Shown here piece after piece: positions 49,820-58,662 of a stretch of 64,000 nucleotides of DNA. The DNA comes from Pseudomonadota bacterium. GTDB lineage: Bacteria > Pseudomonadota > Gammaproteobacteria > Burkholderiales > Burkholderiaceae_F. Positions within the stretch are counted from its first letter, which is position 1. Every line of letters starts with the position of its first letter. Both the position numbers and the translations under genes were made by a program. The DNA is taken from the NCBI GenBank assembly GCA_021838715.1, contig JAKCCX010000001.1, positions 62,001 through 126,000 on the forward strand. The letters are read 5' to 3'. The notes below the pieces were generated by a model, which was given only the letters and a program-made list of their open reading frames with translations, did not search any database and was not told where the DNA came from.

Positions 49820-50773
49820 TCAGGCGGACCAGATCAAGCCATGCGCGCCGAGACTGCGCGCCCGCGCCAAGGTCGGCGCCGACGGCGCCAAGGGGACGTA
49901 GACCGGCAACGGGCTCTCCCGGCACAGATCGGCGATCGCCTCCCAATCCGGAACGCGCCCGGGCTCCGTTTCCATCAGCGCGAAATCGCAACCCGAAGCC
50001 GCCGCGCGCACGAGGTCCGACCGGTCGCGCACGCCGCCGCCGAACCACACCGCCGGGCCGGCGCGGCGCAGCGCGTCGGGTCGATCCGGCGCATCGTCGC
50101 GCAAGGCCCGCGCGGCACGGACCACGCCGCCCTCCCAGTCGGCGACGGCATCGCCCCGGCAACAGGACCAATCGACCAGCAGATGCGCGCCATACGCGCG
50201 CGCCTGCTGCGCGCCAACACGCAGCGCCGGCAGCGCGTCCGCGACGCGCAGGCGCGGCTCGCGCACCAGCAGCTGCCGCGCGCCGCGCCCGAGCCGATCG
50301 TCGATCCAGCGGAGCACGGCGGCGCCATCGGGCAGGTCACCCGGCGACAGAACGGTCATGGAGGGAAGCTGCGCCCAGCGCAAGGCCGGGATCGCCGCCG
50401 GCAGCAGCGGCTGGGGTGGCGGCGCATCCGGGTCGTGGAACCGCAAGCGCTGCCCCTCCTTCGGCTCCGGCGCCCCGGCCCAGGCGAACACCCGGCGGAA
50501 GTACAGCCGCACGTAGGCGTGCGGATAGTCGTGCTCGATCACCGTCCACGGCTCGGAAGCCTGGACATGCAGGCCCAGCTCCTCGTGCAGTTCGCGCGCG
50601 AGCGCCGCCTCCACCGATTCGCCCGCTTCGATCTTGCCGCCCGGAAACTCCCAATAGCCGGCGTACGGTTTACCCTCGGGCCGGTCGGCGAGCAGCACGG
50701 CGCCATCGCCGCGCACCAGGACGCCGACGGCGACGCGGGTGGTGGGGCGGGATGGCGGGATATTGGCGGGCAT
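49820..50773 (-). CDS. Nudix hydrolase fused to ThiE-like domain (MutT family)
   Basis: 317 residues in two parts. The N-terminal MutT domain (1-~135) has the full Nudix box at 46-68 (GKIEAGESVEAALA then RELHEELGL) and would hydrolyse oxidised nucleotides such as 8-oxo-dGTP. The C-terminal part (~165-317) resembles the thiamine-phosphate synthase TIM barrel (WFGGGVRDRSDLVRAAASG, VPLAPSAPTLARARSLG) but lacks an evident complete active site. This fusion is widespread in Proteobacteria; the ThiE-like half's role is unknown. ATG at 50773. Convergent with the GspE-type gene. Confidence 0.9.
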   Translation of the reverse strand: MPANIPPSRPTTRVAVGVLVRGDGAVLLADRPEGKPYAGYWEFPGGKIEAGESVEAALARELHEELGLHVQASEPWTVIEHDYPHAYVRLYFRRVFAWAGAPEPKEGQRLRFHDPDAPPPQPLLPAAIPALRWAQLPSMTVLSPGDLPDGAAVLRWIDDRLGRGARQLLVREPRLRVADALPALRVGAQQARAYGAHLLVDWSCCRGDAVADWEGGVVRAARALRDDAPDRPDALRRAGPAVWFGGGVRDRSDLVRAAASGCDFALMETEPGRVPDWEAIADLCRESPLPVYVPLAPSAPTLARARSLGAHGLIWSA

Positions 50774-50960
50774 TTGTCTCGATGCGTCACGATGACACGG
50801 TCCGAGACTTTATCGCATACTCCATCCTGTTCGATGGTCAGGCCGTCGCGCTGAACGTCCAGTTGATACGAGATGAGCGAAATCCATTTCCTCGTTGAGG
50901 AAGCGCAGGACAGAACACGGCTCGCGCTCCAACGCCACCGCGCTCGTCGGGAGTGAATTA

Positions 50961-51003
50961 GATCCTTGCATATTGCATATGTCATATTTAATATGCAAGG
51001 ATC
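50961..51003 (+). promoter_or_regulatory. 14-bp perfect inverted repeat covering the ribosome binding site
   Basis: GATCCTTGCATATT (50961-50974) and AATATGCAAGGATC (50990-51003) are perfect complements around a 15-base A/T-rich loop; the right arm ends at the base before the ATG at 51004 and contains the SD-like AAGGA. As RNA it would hide the start; as DNA it is a symmetric operator candidate. It is an A/T island in GC-rich surroundings. The rest of the 230-bp gap upstream (50774-50960) shows no gene I can support. Confidence 0.65.
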
Positions 51004-52152
51004 ATGGCCGCAACACTCGAACGATTCGCTGATTCGCAGGTACGCGCCGCGCTGGCGCGCAGTCCGGCTGTGGCACTGCTGGGACCCCGCCAGGTCGGCA
51101 AGACGACGCTGGCGAAACGGATCGCGGGGGGACTTCCGGGGTCCGTCTACCTGGATCTGGAATCGGAGCGGGACCGAATCCGCCTGACCGATCCGCGCTT
51201 GTTCTTCGAGCGCTATCGGGGCCGCCTGCTGGTGCTCGACGAGGTGCAGAACGCGCCGGGGATTTTTGCGGAATTGCGCGGAGAGATCGATTCATTCCGC
51301 CATCCCGGTCGTTTCCTGATTCTCGGATCCGCGTCCCCACACCTGCTGCGCCAATCGTCGGAATCCCTGGCCGGGCGCCTGGAGTATGTCGACATGGCTC
51401 CGGTGCAGGTTGCCGAATTCTGCCGCGTATTCGAGGATCTGCAGACGTTGTGGCTGCGCGGTGGATTTCCACCCGCCCTGCTGGCGCATGGTGAAGCGGA
51501 TTGCTGGGACTGGCGCGAAGGCTTCCTTCGCAACCTCATATCCCGCGACCTGCCGGCGCTTGGCATCGCTCCTGCGCCGGAAACGATGCATCGCTTCTGG
51601 CGCATGCTGGCGCATCTGCACGGGCAGCTGTTCAATGCCTCGGCGATCGCATCGTCTCTGGGTGTATCGCCACCCACCGTTTCCCGCCATCTCGATGCGC
51701 TATGCGGCGCTTTTCTGGTCCGCAGACTGGAACCCCTGCACGGGAATCTGGGGAAACGTCTGGTCAAATCCCCCAAGGTCTACGTCCGCGACAGCGGGTT
51801 ACTTCATCATCTGCTGGGCGTCATGACGGTGGACGACCTCATCGGCCACCCCGGTGCCGGAGCATCGTGGGAGGGGTTCGTGATCGAGCAGATCTGCAAT
51901 CGCCTGCCGCGCGGAGCGACCGCCTCGTTTTACCGCACGGCGGCAGGCGCGGAACTCGACCTGGTCGTCGAAACGGGAAAACGAAAGATCGGATATGAGG
52001 TCAAATTCTCTTCCGCGCCGAAAGTGACGAAGGGATTCTGGCAGGCGTGCTCGGATCTTGCCGTGGACCGCGCGTACGTGGTTGCGCCGGTCCGCGAACC
52101 CTGGCCGCTGGCAAACGATGTCGAGGTGATTTCCCCCTTCCAGTTGCCATGA
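51004..52152 (+). CDS. AAA-family ATPase with DUF4143 domain
   Basis: 382 residues: N-terminal AAA_14 domain (Walker A GPRQVGKTTL at ~28-37, Walker B LLVLDEVQNAP, sensor LILGSASPHLL), a winged-helix-like middle (NASAIASSLGVSPPTVSRHLDAL, ~215-245), and a C-terminal DUF4143 domain with nuclease-like FYRTAAGAELDLVVE and YEVKFSSAP, reminiscent of restriction-endonuclease fold residues (D...ExK as E/D...EVK). These genes are scattered across bacteria, often moved horizontally; function is unknown. Its start codon follows an unusual inverted repeat. Confidence 0.85.
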   Translation: MAATLERFADSQVRAALARSPAVALLGPRQVGKTTLAKRIAGGLPGSVYLDLESERDRIRLTDPRLFFERYRGRLLVLDEVQNAPGIFAELRGEIDSFRHPGRFLILGSASPHLLRQSSESLAGRLEYVDMAPVQVAEFCRVFEDLQTLWLRGGFPPALLAHGEADCWDWREGFLRNLISRDLPALGIAPAPETMHRFWRMLAHLHGQLFNASAIASSLGVSPPTVSRHLDALCGAFLVRRLEPLHGNLGKRLVKSPKVYVRDSGLLHHLLGVMTVDDLIGHPGAGASWEGFVIEQICNRLPRGATASFYRTAAGAELDLVVETGKRKIGYEVKFSSAPKVTKGFWQACSDLAVDRAYVVAPVREPWPLANDVEVISPFQLP

Positions 52153-52177
52153 CCACGTACGGAGGAAGAATCTTGCG

Positions 52178-53056
52178 TCAAGCCGGTGATGACGGAACCG
52201 CGCCAATCAAGCCTTGCCGCCCGGCGTAATCGCGCGCGAACTGCAGCGCGACCCGGCCGGAGCGCGAACCGCGCTGCAGCGCGAAGCGCAAGGCTTCGCC
52301 GCGCGCCGCCTCGACGTCCTGCGCGGCAAGCCCGAAGTGGCGCAACCAGTGCGCGACGATCTCCAGGTAATCGTCCTGACGGAACGAGCGGAACGACAGC
52401 CACAGGCCGAAGCGCTCCGAGAGCGAGATCTTTTCCTCCACCGTCTCCGCGGGGTGCAGGTCGCCCTGGGCGTCATAGGTTCCGGCGAGGTTTTCCTCCA
52501 TCGATTCCGGCATGAGATGGCGGCGGTTGGAGGTGGCATAGACGAGCAGGTTCGATGCGCCGGCCGCGATCGAACCGTCGAGCGCGGCCTTCAACGCCTT
52601 GTACGAGGCATCACCCATTTCAAACGAAAGGTCGTCGCAGAACGCGATGAAACGCTCGGGGCGCGGCGCGACCAGCGCGGCGATTGCCGGAAGATCGACC
52701 AGGTCGGCCTTGTCGACTTCGATCAGCCGAAGCCCGCGCCCGGCAAACTCGGCAAGACAGGCCCGCACCAGCGACGACTTCCCGGTGCCGCGCGCGCCGG
52801 TGAGCAGCACGTGATTCGCGGGCAGTCCGCGCACGAACTGCTCGGTGTTGCGAAGGATCGCGTCCTTCTGCACGTCGACCCCAAGCAGATCGCCCGCCTC
52901 GATGCGCGCGATGCGGTCCACCGCGACGAGTTCGCCGCTCTCCGCGCCGAGAAAACGGCGTTTGCGCCAGTGAAACGCCTGCGCGGTCCAGTCCGGCCCG
53001 GCGGGCACCGGCGCCCAATGATCGAGCCAGCGGACGAGACGGTCGAGCGGATCCAT
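52178..53056 (-). CDS. DUF815 family AAA+ ATPase
   Basis: 292 residues with Walker A GARGTGKSSLV (~85-95), Walker B FIAFCDDLSFE and sensor YATSNRRHLMPE. DUF815 proteins are single-domain ATPases of unknown role found widely in Proteobacteria. ATG at 53056 has AAGGAG upstream; an ORF extension to 53095 lacks conserved residues. Convergent with the AAA_14 gene. Confidence 0.87.
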   Translation of the reverse strand: MDPLDRLVRWLDHWAPVPAGPDWTAQAFHWRKRRFLGAESGELVAVDRIARIEAGDLLGVDVQKDAILRNTEQFVRGLPANHVLLTGARGTGKSSLVRACLAEFAGRGLRLIEVDKADLVDLPAIAALVAPRPERFIAFCDDLSFEMGDASYKALKAALDGSIAAGASNLLVYATSNRRHLMPESMEENLAGTYDAQGDLHPAETVEEKISLSERFGLWLSFRSFRQDDYLEIVAHWLRHFGLAAQDVEAARGEALRFALQRGSRSGRVALQFARDYAGRQGLIGAVPSSPA

Positions 53057-53158
53057 TTCTTCTCCTTGAACAGCCGGGAGAAGTTGATACCACAAATCGC
53101 GGATGCCAACCTTGGCGCAGCAGCGCGGCAGCGCACGCGTCCGGATCGAAAATTTTCC

Positions 53159-53614
53159 TCAGGGTTTCAATTGCCCGCGAATTTCCCCGCCCATGTACTG
53201 GTCGCTGTGCACGTTGATGTACAGATCGCCGGCCTTGTACTCGTTCATCTGCCGGGGCGTGAGCCTGGCGCCCGCGGGAACGGACCAGGTGCCGCCGCCG
53301 CTGTTGTCGAGGTCGATGATGTGCCGACCGTTGGTGCCGGGCGCGCCGATATGGATGTGCGCCATGGTGGCATCCATCCCCATCACCATGACGCTGCCGT
53401 GCACCGAACCGTCGTCGCCGACCGTGATCGTTCCATGCCCGGATGCGGCGGTATGGACCGGCGGCACTTCCTGCGCGCCGCTCAGCACCACCTGCGATTG
53501 CGCGGCAAGCGCGATGTCGGGCTGCAATGCGAACCCACCGGCCAACGAAATTGCCAACGCGGCGGACGCGACGGCGGAAAACGGGAAACGGCCACTTCGA
53601 AGGATTCCATTCAT
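53159..53614 (-). CDS. Secreted CHRD-domain protein
   Basis: 151 residues: a signal peptide (about 1-38, ending ALAAQ) and one CHRD domain (GAQEVPPVHTAASGHGTITV... AHIHIGAPGTNG... YINVHSDQYMGGEIRGQL). CHRD domains occur in chordin and many secreted bacterial proteins; function unknown. SD GAGGAG lies 7 bases before the ATG at 53614. Divergent from senB, 209 bp between; in that gap only a TATAAA near senB was noted. Confidence 0.88.
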   Translation of the reverse strand: MNGILRSGRFPFSAVASAALAISLAGGFALQPDIALAAQSQVVLSGAQEVPPVHTAASGHGTITVGDDGSVHGSVMVMGMDATMAHIHIGAPGTNGRHIIDLDNSGGGTWSVPAGARLTPRQMNEYKAGDLYINVHSDQYMGGEIRGQLKP

Positions 53615-53823
53615 GCTGGTGCTCCTCTGGAAGGCGTTCATCGTAGCGAACCGCATTGCATGCGGCTCGCACCCTTCGCCGCCGCGAATTTCGACGGCGA
53701 GCGGACAGCGTACTCCGGTGCAACGCAACCGGGCGGGAGAACCATTCTTGGCGCATGGTCATCGCGCGGAGGATCGCCTTCCGGCGCCCGCGGCGCGTGG
53801 CACCATGCGCTATAAACCGCGCC

Positions 53824-54816
53824 ATGCACCCCCGCCTCACCGTCGGCATCGTCACGCCCGCCACGCCCGAAACCAACAACGGCAACTGGCGCACCGCCGT
53901 ACGCTGGGCGCGGATGCTGGCGCCGCAATTCCGCACCCGGGTCCTGCAGACCTGGCGGGGCGAACCGGTCGACCTGCTCATCGCATTGCACGCCCGCCGC
54001 TCGGCGGCGTCCATCGCCGCCTGGGCCGCGGCGCGGGACGCGCACCGGGCCGGCCCGCTGATCGTCGCGCTCACCGGAACGGATCTCTATCGCGACATTC
54101 ATCACGACCAAAGCGCGCAGCGCTCGCTGCAGCATGCCGATGCGCTGATCGTCCTGCAGGAGAACGGCGCGGACGCGCTGCCCGCCGCGCTGCGCGCGCG
54201 GACCTCGGTGATCTATCAGTCCGGCGGCAAGCGCGCAACGCTGCCCAAGACCTCGGTACGCCTGCGGGCGCTGATGGTCGGACATCTGCGCGACGAAAAA
54301 TCGCCCCAGACCTATTTCGCAGCGGCGCGACTGCTGCGCGACCGCAACGACATCGTGCTCGACCACATCGGTGCAGCGCTGAACGCGGACCTGGAACGGG
54401 AGGCGCGCGCGGCGATGGCAGAATGCCCGGCGTACCACTGGCTGGGCGCGCTGCCGCACCGGGAGACGCTGCGGCGCATCCAGCGCGCGCATGTGCTCGT
54501 GCATCCCAGTCGGATGGAGGGCGGCGCGCACGTGATCCTCGAGGCGATCCGTAGCGGCACCCCCGTGCTTGCATCCGACATTCCGGGAAATGTCGGTATG
54601 CTGGGCAGGGACTATGCCGGATATTTTCCGGTCGGCGATGCGGCGGCCTTGCGGAACCTGCTCGTGCGCTGCCGCGACGAGCCGGCGTGGCTGGCGGAAC
54701 TGGCGCGCGAGGGCCGCCAGCGCGCGCCGCGATTCGAACCGGCCGAGGAACAACGCCGACTCCGCCGCCTGGTGGCGCAATGTCTGCAACATCGCATGGA
54801 AGGAAACGTGTCGTGA
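53824..54816 (+). CDS. senB: SenB-type selenosugar synthase (TIGR04348 family glycosyltransferase)
   Basis: GT-B glycosyltransferase, 330 residues, of the family shown to couple selenophosphate to a UDP-sugar, giving a selenosugar for selenoneine-type metabolites. Seen: N-terminal IVTPATPETNNGNW, the donor-site region HPSRMEGGAHVILEAIRSGTPVLASD and the following NVGMLG. The family call rests on this pattern plus its stop overlapping selD (GTGA), the senB-senC arrangement. TATAAA (53810-53815) lies 8 bases before the ATG and no SD is seen, so the mRNA may be leaderless. No senA (EgtB-like) gene is in the window. Confidence 0.82.
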   Translation: MHPRLTVGIVTPATPETNNGNWRTAVRWARMLAPQFRTRVLQTWRGEPVDLLIALHARRSAASIAAWAAARDAHRAGPLIVALTGTDLYRDIHHDQSAQRSLQHADALIVLQENGADALPAALRARTSVIYQSGGKRATLPKTSVRLRALMVGHLRDEKSPQTYFAAARLLRDRNDIVLDHIGAALNADLEREARAAMAECPAYHWLGALPHRETLRRIQRAHVLVHPSRMEGGAHVILEAIRSGTPVLASDIPGNVGMLGRDYAGYFPVGDAAALRNLLVRCRDEPAWLAELAREGRQRAPRFEPAEEQRRLRRLVAQCLQHRMEGNVS

Positions 54817-55880
54817 GGGAAAACCATCCGCCCCGCCTGACCTCGCTGTCCCACGGCGGCGGCTGCGGCTGCAAGATCGCGCCGGGGGTGCTTTCCGAGA
54901 TCCTGCGCGGCACCGCGCAGATGCCGATCCCCCCCGAGTTGTTGGTCGGGATCGAAACGTCCGACGACGCGGCGGTCTACCGCCTCAACGACGAACAGGC
55001 AATCGTCGCGACGACCGACTTCTTCATGCCGATCGTCGACGACCCATTCGATTTCGGCCGCATCGCGGCGACCAACGCGATCTCCGACATCTATGCGATG
55101 GGCGCGCGACCGATTTTCGCGCTGGCCATCGTCGCCATGCCGATCAAGGAACTGCCGATCGCGACGATCCGGGGAATCCTCGAAGGTGGACAGCAGGTGT
55201 GCCGAGCGGCCGGGATCCCGATCGCAGGCGGGCACACCATCGACTCGGTGGAACCGATCTACGGCCTGGTGGCGCTCGGCCTCGTTCATCCCGACCGCGT
55301 CCAGCGCAACAGCGGCGCGCGTCCGCGCGACCGGATCGTGCTGGGCAAGCCGCTGGGCGTGGGCGTGTATTCGGCGGCCCTGAAAAAGGATGCCCTGCCG
55401 CCGGACGCCTACGCGCGCATGATCGACACCGCCACGCGCCTGAATACGCCCGGCCCCGAACTTGCGGAGATCGAGGGCGTGCATGCGCTCTCGGATGTCA
55501 CCGGATTCGGCCTTGCGGGGCACGCCCTCGAACTGGCGCGCGGCGCCCGCCACCCGGTGCGGATCGACTGGGCGCGCGTGCCCTTGCTGCCGGGAGTGCG
55601 GGACCTCGCGCAGCAGGGACACACCACCGGCGCGTCGGCGCGCAATTGGGCGAGCTACGGCGCGGACGTGCAATTGCCCGCCGGGTTTTCCGAGGTCGAC
55701 CGCGCGCTGCTCACCGATCCCCAGACCAGCGGCGGCCTGCTCGTGAGCTGCGCCCCATCGGCGGTGGATCAGGTGCTGGCGGTTTTCCGCAAGCACGGAT
55801 TCGAGGCGGCGGTCGAGTGCGGCGAAGTCCTCGACGAGCTCGGGCCCGGAAAGCTGACCATCACTCGCGCAACGGCCTGA
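54813..55880 (+). CDS. selD: Selenide, water dikinase (selenophosphate synthase)
   Basis: Makes selenophosphate from selenide and ATP. 355 residues; the catalytic loop SHGGGCGCKI retains the Cys and Lys equivalent to E. coli Cys17/Lys20, followed by TSDDAAVYRL, FGRIAATNAISDIYAMGA, and GGHTIDS. The GTG at 54813 overlaps the senB stop and has AAGGAAA upstream, so it is preferred over earlier ATGs inside senB. Coupling to senB suggests the product goes to selenosugar synthesis (a SenC role), though it could also supply tRNA selenation or selenocysteine; selA/selB/selU are not in the window. Confidence 0.95.
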   Translation: MRENHPPRLTSLSHGGGCGCKIAPGVLSEILRGTAQMPIPPELLVGIETSDDAAVYRLNDEQAIVATTDFFMPIVDDPFDFGRIAATNAISDIYAMGARPIFALAIVAMPIKELPIATIRGILEGGQQVCRAAGIPIAGGHTIDSVEPIYGLVALGLVHPDRVQRNSGARPRDRIVLGKPLGVGVYSAALKKDALPPDAYARMIDTATRLNTPGPELAEIEGVHALSDVTGFGLAGHALELARGARHPVRIDWARVPLLPGVRDLAQQGHTTGASARNWASYGADVQLPAGFSEVDRALLTDPQTSGGLLVSCAPSAVDQVLAVFRKHGFEAAVECGEVLDELGPGKLTITRATA

Positions 55881-55915
55881 CCCGCAGGGCTCCAACCGAA
55901 AGGCGGAACCACGCC

Positions 55916-56617
55916 ATGCCCCTTCGAATCCACGTCCTGCAACACGAACCCTTCGAGGGCATCGGCAGCATGGCGCCGCGACTTGCCGCGCTGGGCGCGG
56001 AGATCCGCACGACGCGGCTCTATGAGGATCCGGCACTGCCGGCGTCGAGCGATGCGGATCTCCTCATCGCCATGGGCGGGTCGATGAGCGTCAACGACGA
56101 GGCGCGCCTGCCGTGGCTGCGCCCGGAGAAGCGGTTCGTGCGCGCGGCGATCGACGCGGGAACCGCGGTGCTCGGCGTCTGCCTCGGCGCGCAGTTGATT
56201 GCCGACGCACTCGGCGCGCGCGTGACCCGCAATCCCGTTCCGGAAATCGGCTGGTTCCCGGTCGAGGGGGTGCCGCCGCCGGCCGGTGTCGATGCCTTCC
56301 GTTTTCCCGACCGGTTCCGGGCGTTCCACTGGCACGGGGAAACCTTCGCCCTGCCGCCCGGCGCGATTCATCTGGCGCGATCGGCGCACTGTGCGCACCA
56401 GGCGTTTCAGTTCGGGCCACGGGTGATCGGATTGCAGTTCCATCTGGAAACGACGCCGGACAGTGCGCAGGCCCTGATGGAAGGCTGTGCCGACGAGCTG
56501 ATTCCCGGCGTCCCGACGATCCAGAGCGCGGAGGCGATCCGTTCCTCGGCGCAATATGAAGAGATCGATGCCTTGATGGGAGCGGTGTTGGCGTATCTGC
56601 TACGCCCGGGTCATTGA
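55916..56617 (+). CDS. Class I glutamine amidotransferase-like protein
   Basis: 233 residues with the class I triad: Cys89 in LGVCLGAQL, His176 and Glu178 in LQFHLET. Similar stand-alone GATases are often labelled GMP synthase-like but have no synthetase domain here. It follows selD by 35 bases on the same strand and may belong to the selenium operon; whether it acts on a selenium metabolite, as a gamma-glutamyl hydrolase, or is unrelated is not known. Confidence 0.85.
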   Translation: MPLRIHVLQHEPFEGIGSMAPRLAALGAEIRTTRLYEDPALPASSDADLLIAMGGSMSVNDEARLPWLRPEKRFVRAAIDAGTAVLGVCLGAQLIADALGARVTRNPVPEIGWFPVEGVPPPAGVDAFRFPDRFRAFHWHGETFALPPGAIHLARSAHCAHQAFQFGPRVIGLQFHLETTPDSAQALMEGCADELIPGVPTIQSAEAIRSSAQYEEIDALMGAVLAYLLRPGH

Positions 56618-57942
56618 TCCGCTCCCTCCGCCGATGGCGCGAGGGGCGCCGCGTCGTGATCGATGACGGGGAGGCGGCGGGTCGCGCGCAGGACGGGATG
56701 GCGGTATCCCAATGCCGCCAGGGTCAGGGCAAGAATGCCGAACACCGCCAGCGCCGTGCGCAGGCCGACATGCTGGCCGATCCAGCCGCTTGCCAAGGCG
56801 CCGGGGATCCCGGGAACCAGGATCAGCCAGCGCATCGTGGTGGTCATGCGTCCCAGCATGGGCGTCGGCGTCACCGCCTGCCGCAGGGCCAGGAAGTTGA
56901 TGAACAGCAGCACCGCGCCGGCGCCGAAGCAGCTCAACGTGACCGTGAAGGCCAGGACGCCGGCCGCACCGGTCGGCGCCGCCGCCAGCAGGCTCCAGCC
57001 GACCCCGCAGATCGCGATGCCGAGCAACAACGCCGGCCCGGGCCCGATGCGTTCGGCGATGCGGTGGCCGAGCGAGCTCGCCGCGACCGTCCCGACGCCG
57101 AGGGCGACGTAGCACAGCCCGACCTGATTTCCCGACAGGCCCAGCACGCGGGTCGCGAAGAGGATCTGCACGACCAGGGCACCCTGATAGCAGAACTGGA
57201 AGCCGCCGACGAAAATCGCCATCGCGACCAGCAGGCGGTGCGTCGCCACGAACCCCAGGCCGGCGCGCATCGACCGCCAGAAATACCGGCCGGCATGCCG
57301 CTCGCCTTCCTGCACGCGGATGCCGCGCAGGATCGCCGCCGAGCCCAACAGCAGCACAACGTCGGCGAGCAAGGCCAGCGGCGCCCCCGTCAGTTTGATC
57401 AGGGCGCCAGCCGCCGCCGGCCCCGCCACTTCGGACGTCGAGTACGCCAGTGCGTTTTTCGCGTGCGCCTCGACCAGCCGGTCGCGGGGCACGATCTGGG
57501 TCAGCACGATCTGCCCCGCGCTTCCGGCGGTCGTGTAGATCGCGCCGAGCACGAACGCCACGACGTAGAGCCACGACATCGCCAGCCAACCCTGGTGCCA
57601 CGCGAGCGGCACCGTGCCCACCGCCAGTCCCAGCAGCAATTCGCCCGCCACGTACACCGGGAGTTTGCGGACGCGATCGAGCCACACGCCCACCGGCAGC
57701 GAAAACAGCGCGAACGGAACCGTCTCCATCGCCGTCAGCCATCCCATCTGGGTGGGGCTTGCGCCCAGGAGCGTGGCGGCGGTCAGGGGAATCGCCAGCA
57801 GGATGATCTGGTTGGCGAAGGCGCTGAGCAGGATCGAAGACCAGAGCCGGCGATACAACGGGTCATGCAGCAGATCGGTCGGGGGCGGCGCGAAGCGCGG
57901 AAGCCATGCGGGCGTGCGGCGCGACGGACGGCCCGCGTTCAC
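56611..57942 (-). CDS. MFS transporter (efflux type)
   Basis: 443 residues with about 12 predicted helices, a first cytoplasmic loop GVWLDRVRKLPVYV like the MFS-1 group and an R/K-rich mid loop (RVQEGERHAGRYFWRSMRAG). No substrate can be named. GTG at 57942 overlaps the RAYT stop (GTGA), so it is translated together with the transposase gene. Convergent with the amidotransferase gene, overlapping it by 7 bases at the 3' ends. Confidence 0.85.
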   Translation of the reverse strand: MNAGRPSRRTPAWLPRFAPPPTDLLHDPLYRRLWSSILLSAFANQIILLAIPLTAATLLGASPTQMGWLTAMETVPFALFSLPVGVWLDRVRKLPVYVAGELLLGLAVGTVPLAWHQGWLAMSWLYVVAFVLGAIYTTAGSAGQIVLTQIVPRDRLVEAHAKNALAYSTSEVAGPAAAGALIKLTGAPLALLADVVLLLGSAAILRGIRVQEGERHAGRYFWRSMRAGLGFVATHRLLVAMAIFVGGFQFCYQGALVVQILFATRVLGLSGNQVGLCYVALGVGTVAASSLGHRIAERIGPGPALLLGIAICGVGWSLLAAAPTGAAGVLAFTVTLSCFGAGAVLLFINFLALRQAVTPTPMLGRMTTTMRWLILVPGIPGALASGWIGQHVGLRTALAVFGILALTLAALGYRHPVLRATRRLPVIDHDAAPLAPSAEGADQ

Positions 57943-58637
57943 GGCCCCGGCTCCCGGAGCCGCGGCCGGCCGGGCGTCATCGGCGTCAGCCGGCGCGTGG
58001 TCCTTTCGGCCAGGCTCGCGACGAACTGCGGCGACCCCAAGGGCCAGCCGCGATGGGTCGCTTCGCGGATCCGCCGCATGCGCTCGGCATCCATCGGCAC
58101 CGCGCACAGCCTGCCGTATGCCGCCTGCCGCTCGAAGGGCGTGTTGCCCAGCGCCCAGAACCGCGGCGCGTCGCGGATCAAGGGATCCGCACGCATCCCC
58201 AGGTGATGCGCCATGCTGGACCATGGATACGCCGCCGCATCGCCCAGGAGCGCCGAGCGCGCCGGCTCGGTTTCGACGTACCGCATGACGTCGAGCAGGT
58301 AGTCGTCGGCGTCGAGCACGGTGCAACGAAACCGTCCCTCCCACAGCGCGCCATTGCGGGCATGGCGCCGGTTGAACCGGCGGACGTAGCGGCGGCCGAC
58401 GGCCTGCATGGCGCGGCTCAACGAACTCGGGCCTTCGGGCGTGCAGACGAGATGGAAATGATCCGGCATCAGGACATAGGCGTGCACCGACACGGCCTCC
58501 TGATCGCAGGCGTCGGCAAGATCGCCGAGCATGGCGCGGAAATCCGCTTCGTCGAGAAAGGCCGTGCGGCGATCGATCGCACGCTGCACGAGGTGGTGCG
58601 GAAATCCCGGAATCGACAAGCGCGACAGGCGGGCCAC
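57939..58637 (-). CDS. REP-associated tyrosine transposase (RAYT, Y1_Tnp)
   Basis: 232 residues of the IS200/IS605-like Y1 nuclease fold. The metal-binding HUH is His60-Phe-His62 in LMPDHFHLVCTPEG and the catalytic tyrosine is Tyr84 in GRRYVRRFN, both intact. Such RAYTs nick at REP palindromes and are domesticated single-copy genes, not mobile elements with own ends. No inverted or REP repeats flank it closely. GTG start at 58637 without SD, 25 bases after dgt, so it is embedded in the pilPQ-aroKB-dgt transcript. Confidence 0.87.
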   Translation of the reverse strand: MARLSRLSIPGFPHHLVQRAIDRRTAFLDEADFRAMLGDLADACDQEAVSVHAYVLMPDHFHLVCTPEGPSSLSRAMQAVGRRYVRRFNRRHARNGALWEGRFRCTVLDADDYLLDVMRYVETEPARSALLGDAAAYPWSSMAHHLGMRADPLIRDAPRFWALGNTPFERQAAYGRLCAVPMDAERMRRIREATHRGWPLGSPQFVASLAERTTRRLTPMTPGRPRLREPGP

Positions 58638-58662
58638 GGGAAACGCGGGGACGCGCCGGAAA

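Noticed and set aside
50810..50998. Short minus ORF in the gap before the AAA/DUF4143 gene
   Set aside because: 62 codons, no recognisable domain, overlaps the inverted repeat and is unsupported by an SD; could be a gene remnant but cannot be shown.
53785..53823. Sigma-54 site before senB (TGGCACC)
   Set aside because: The -24-like TGGCAC is present but the -12 TTGC is missing at the required distance.
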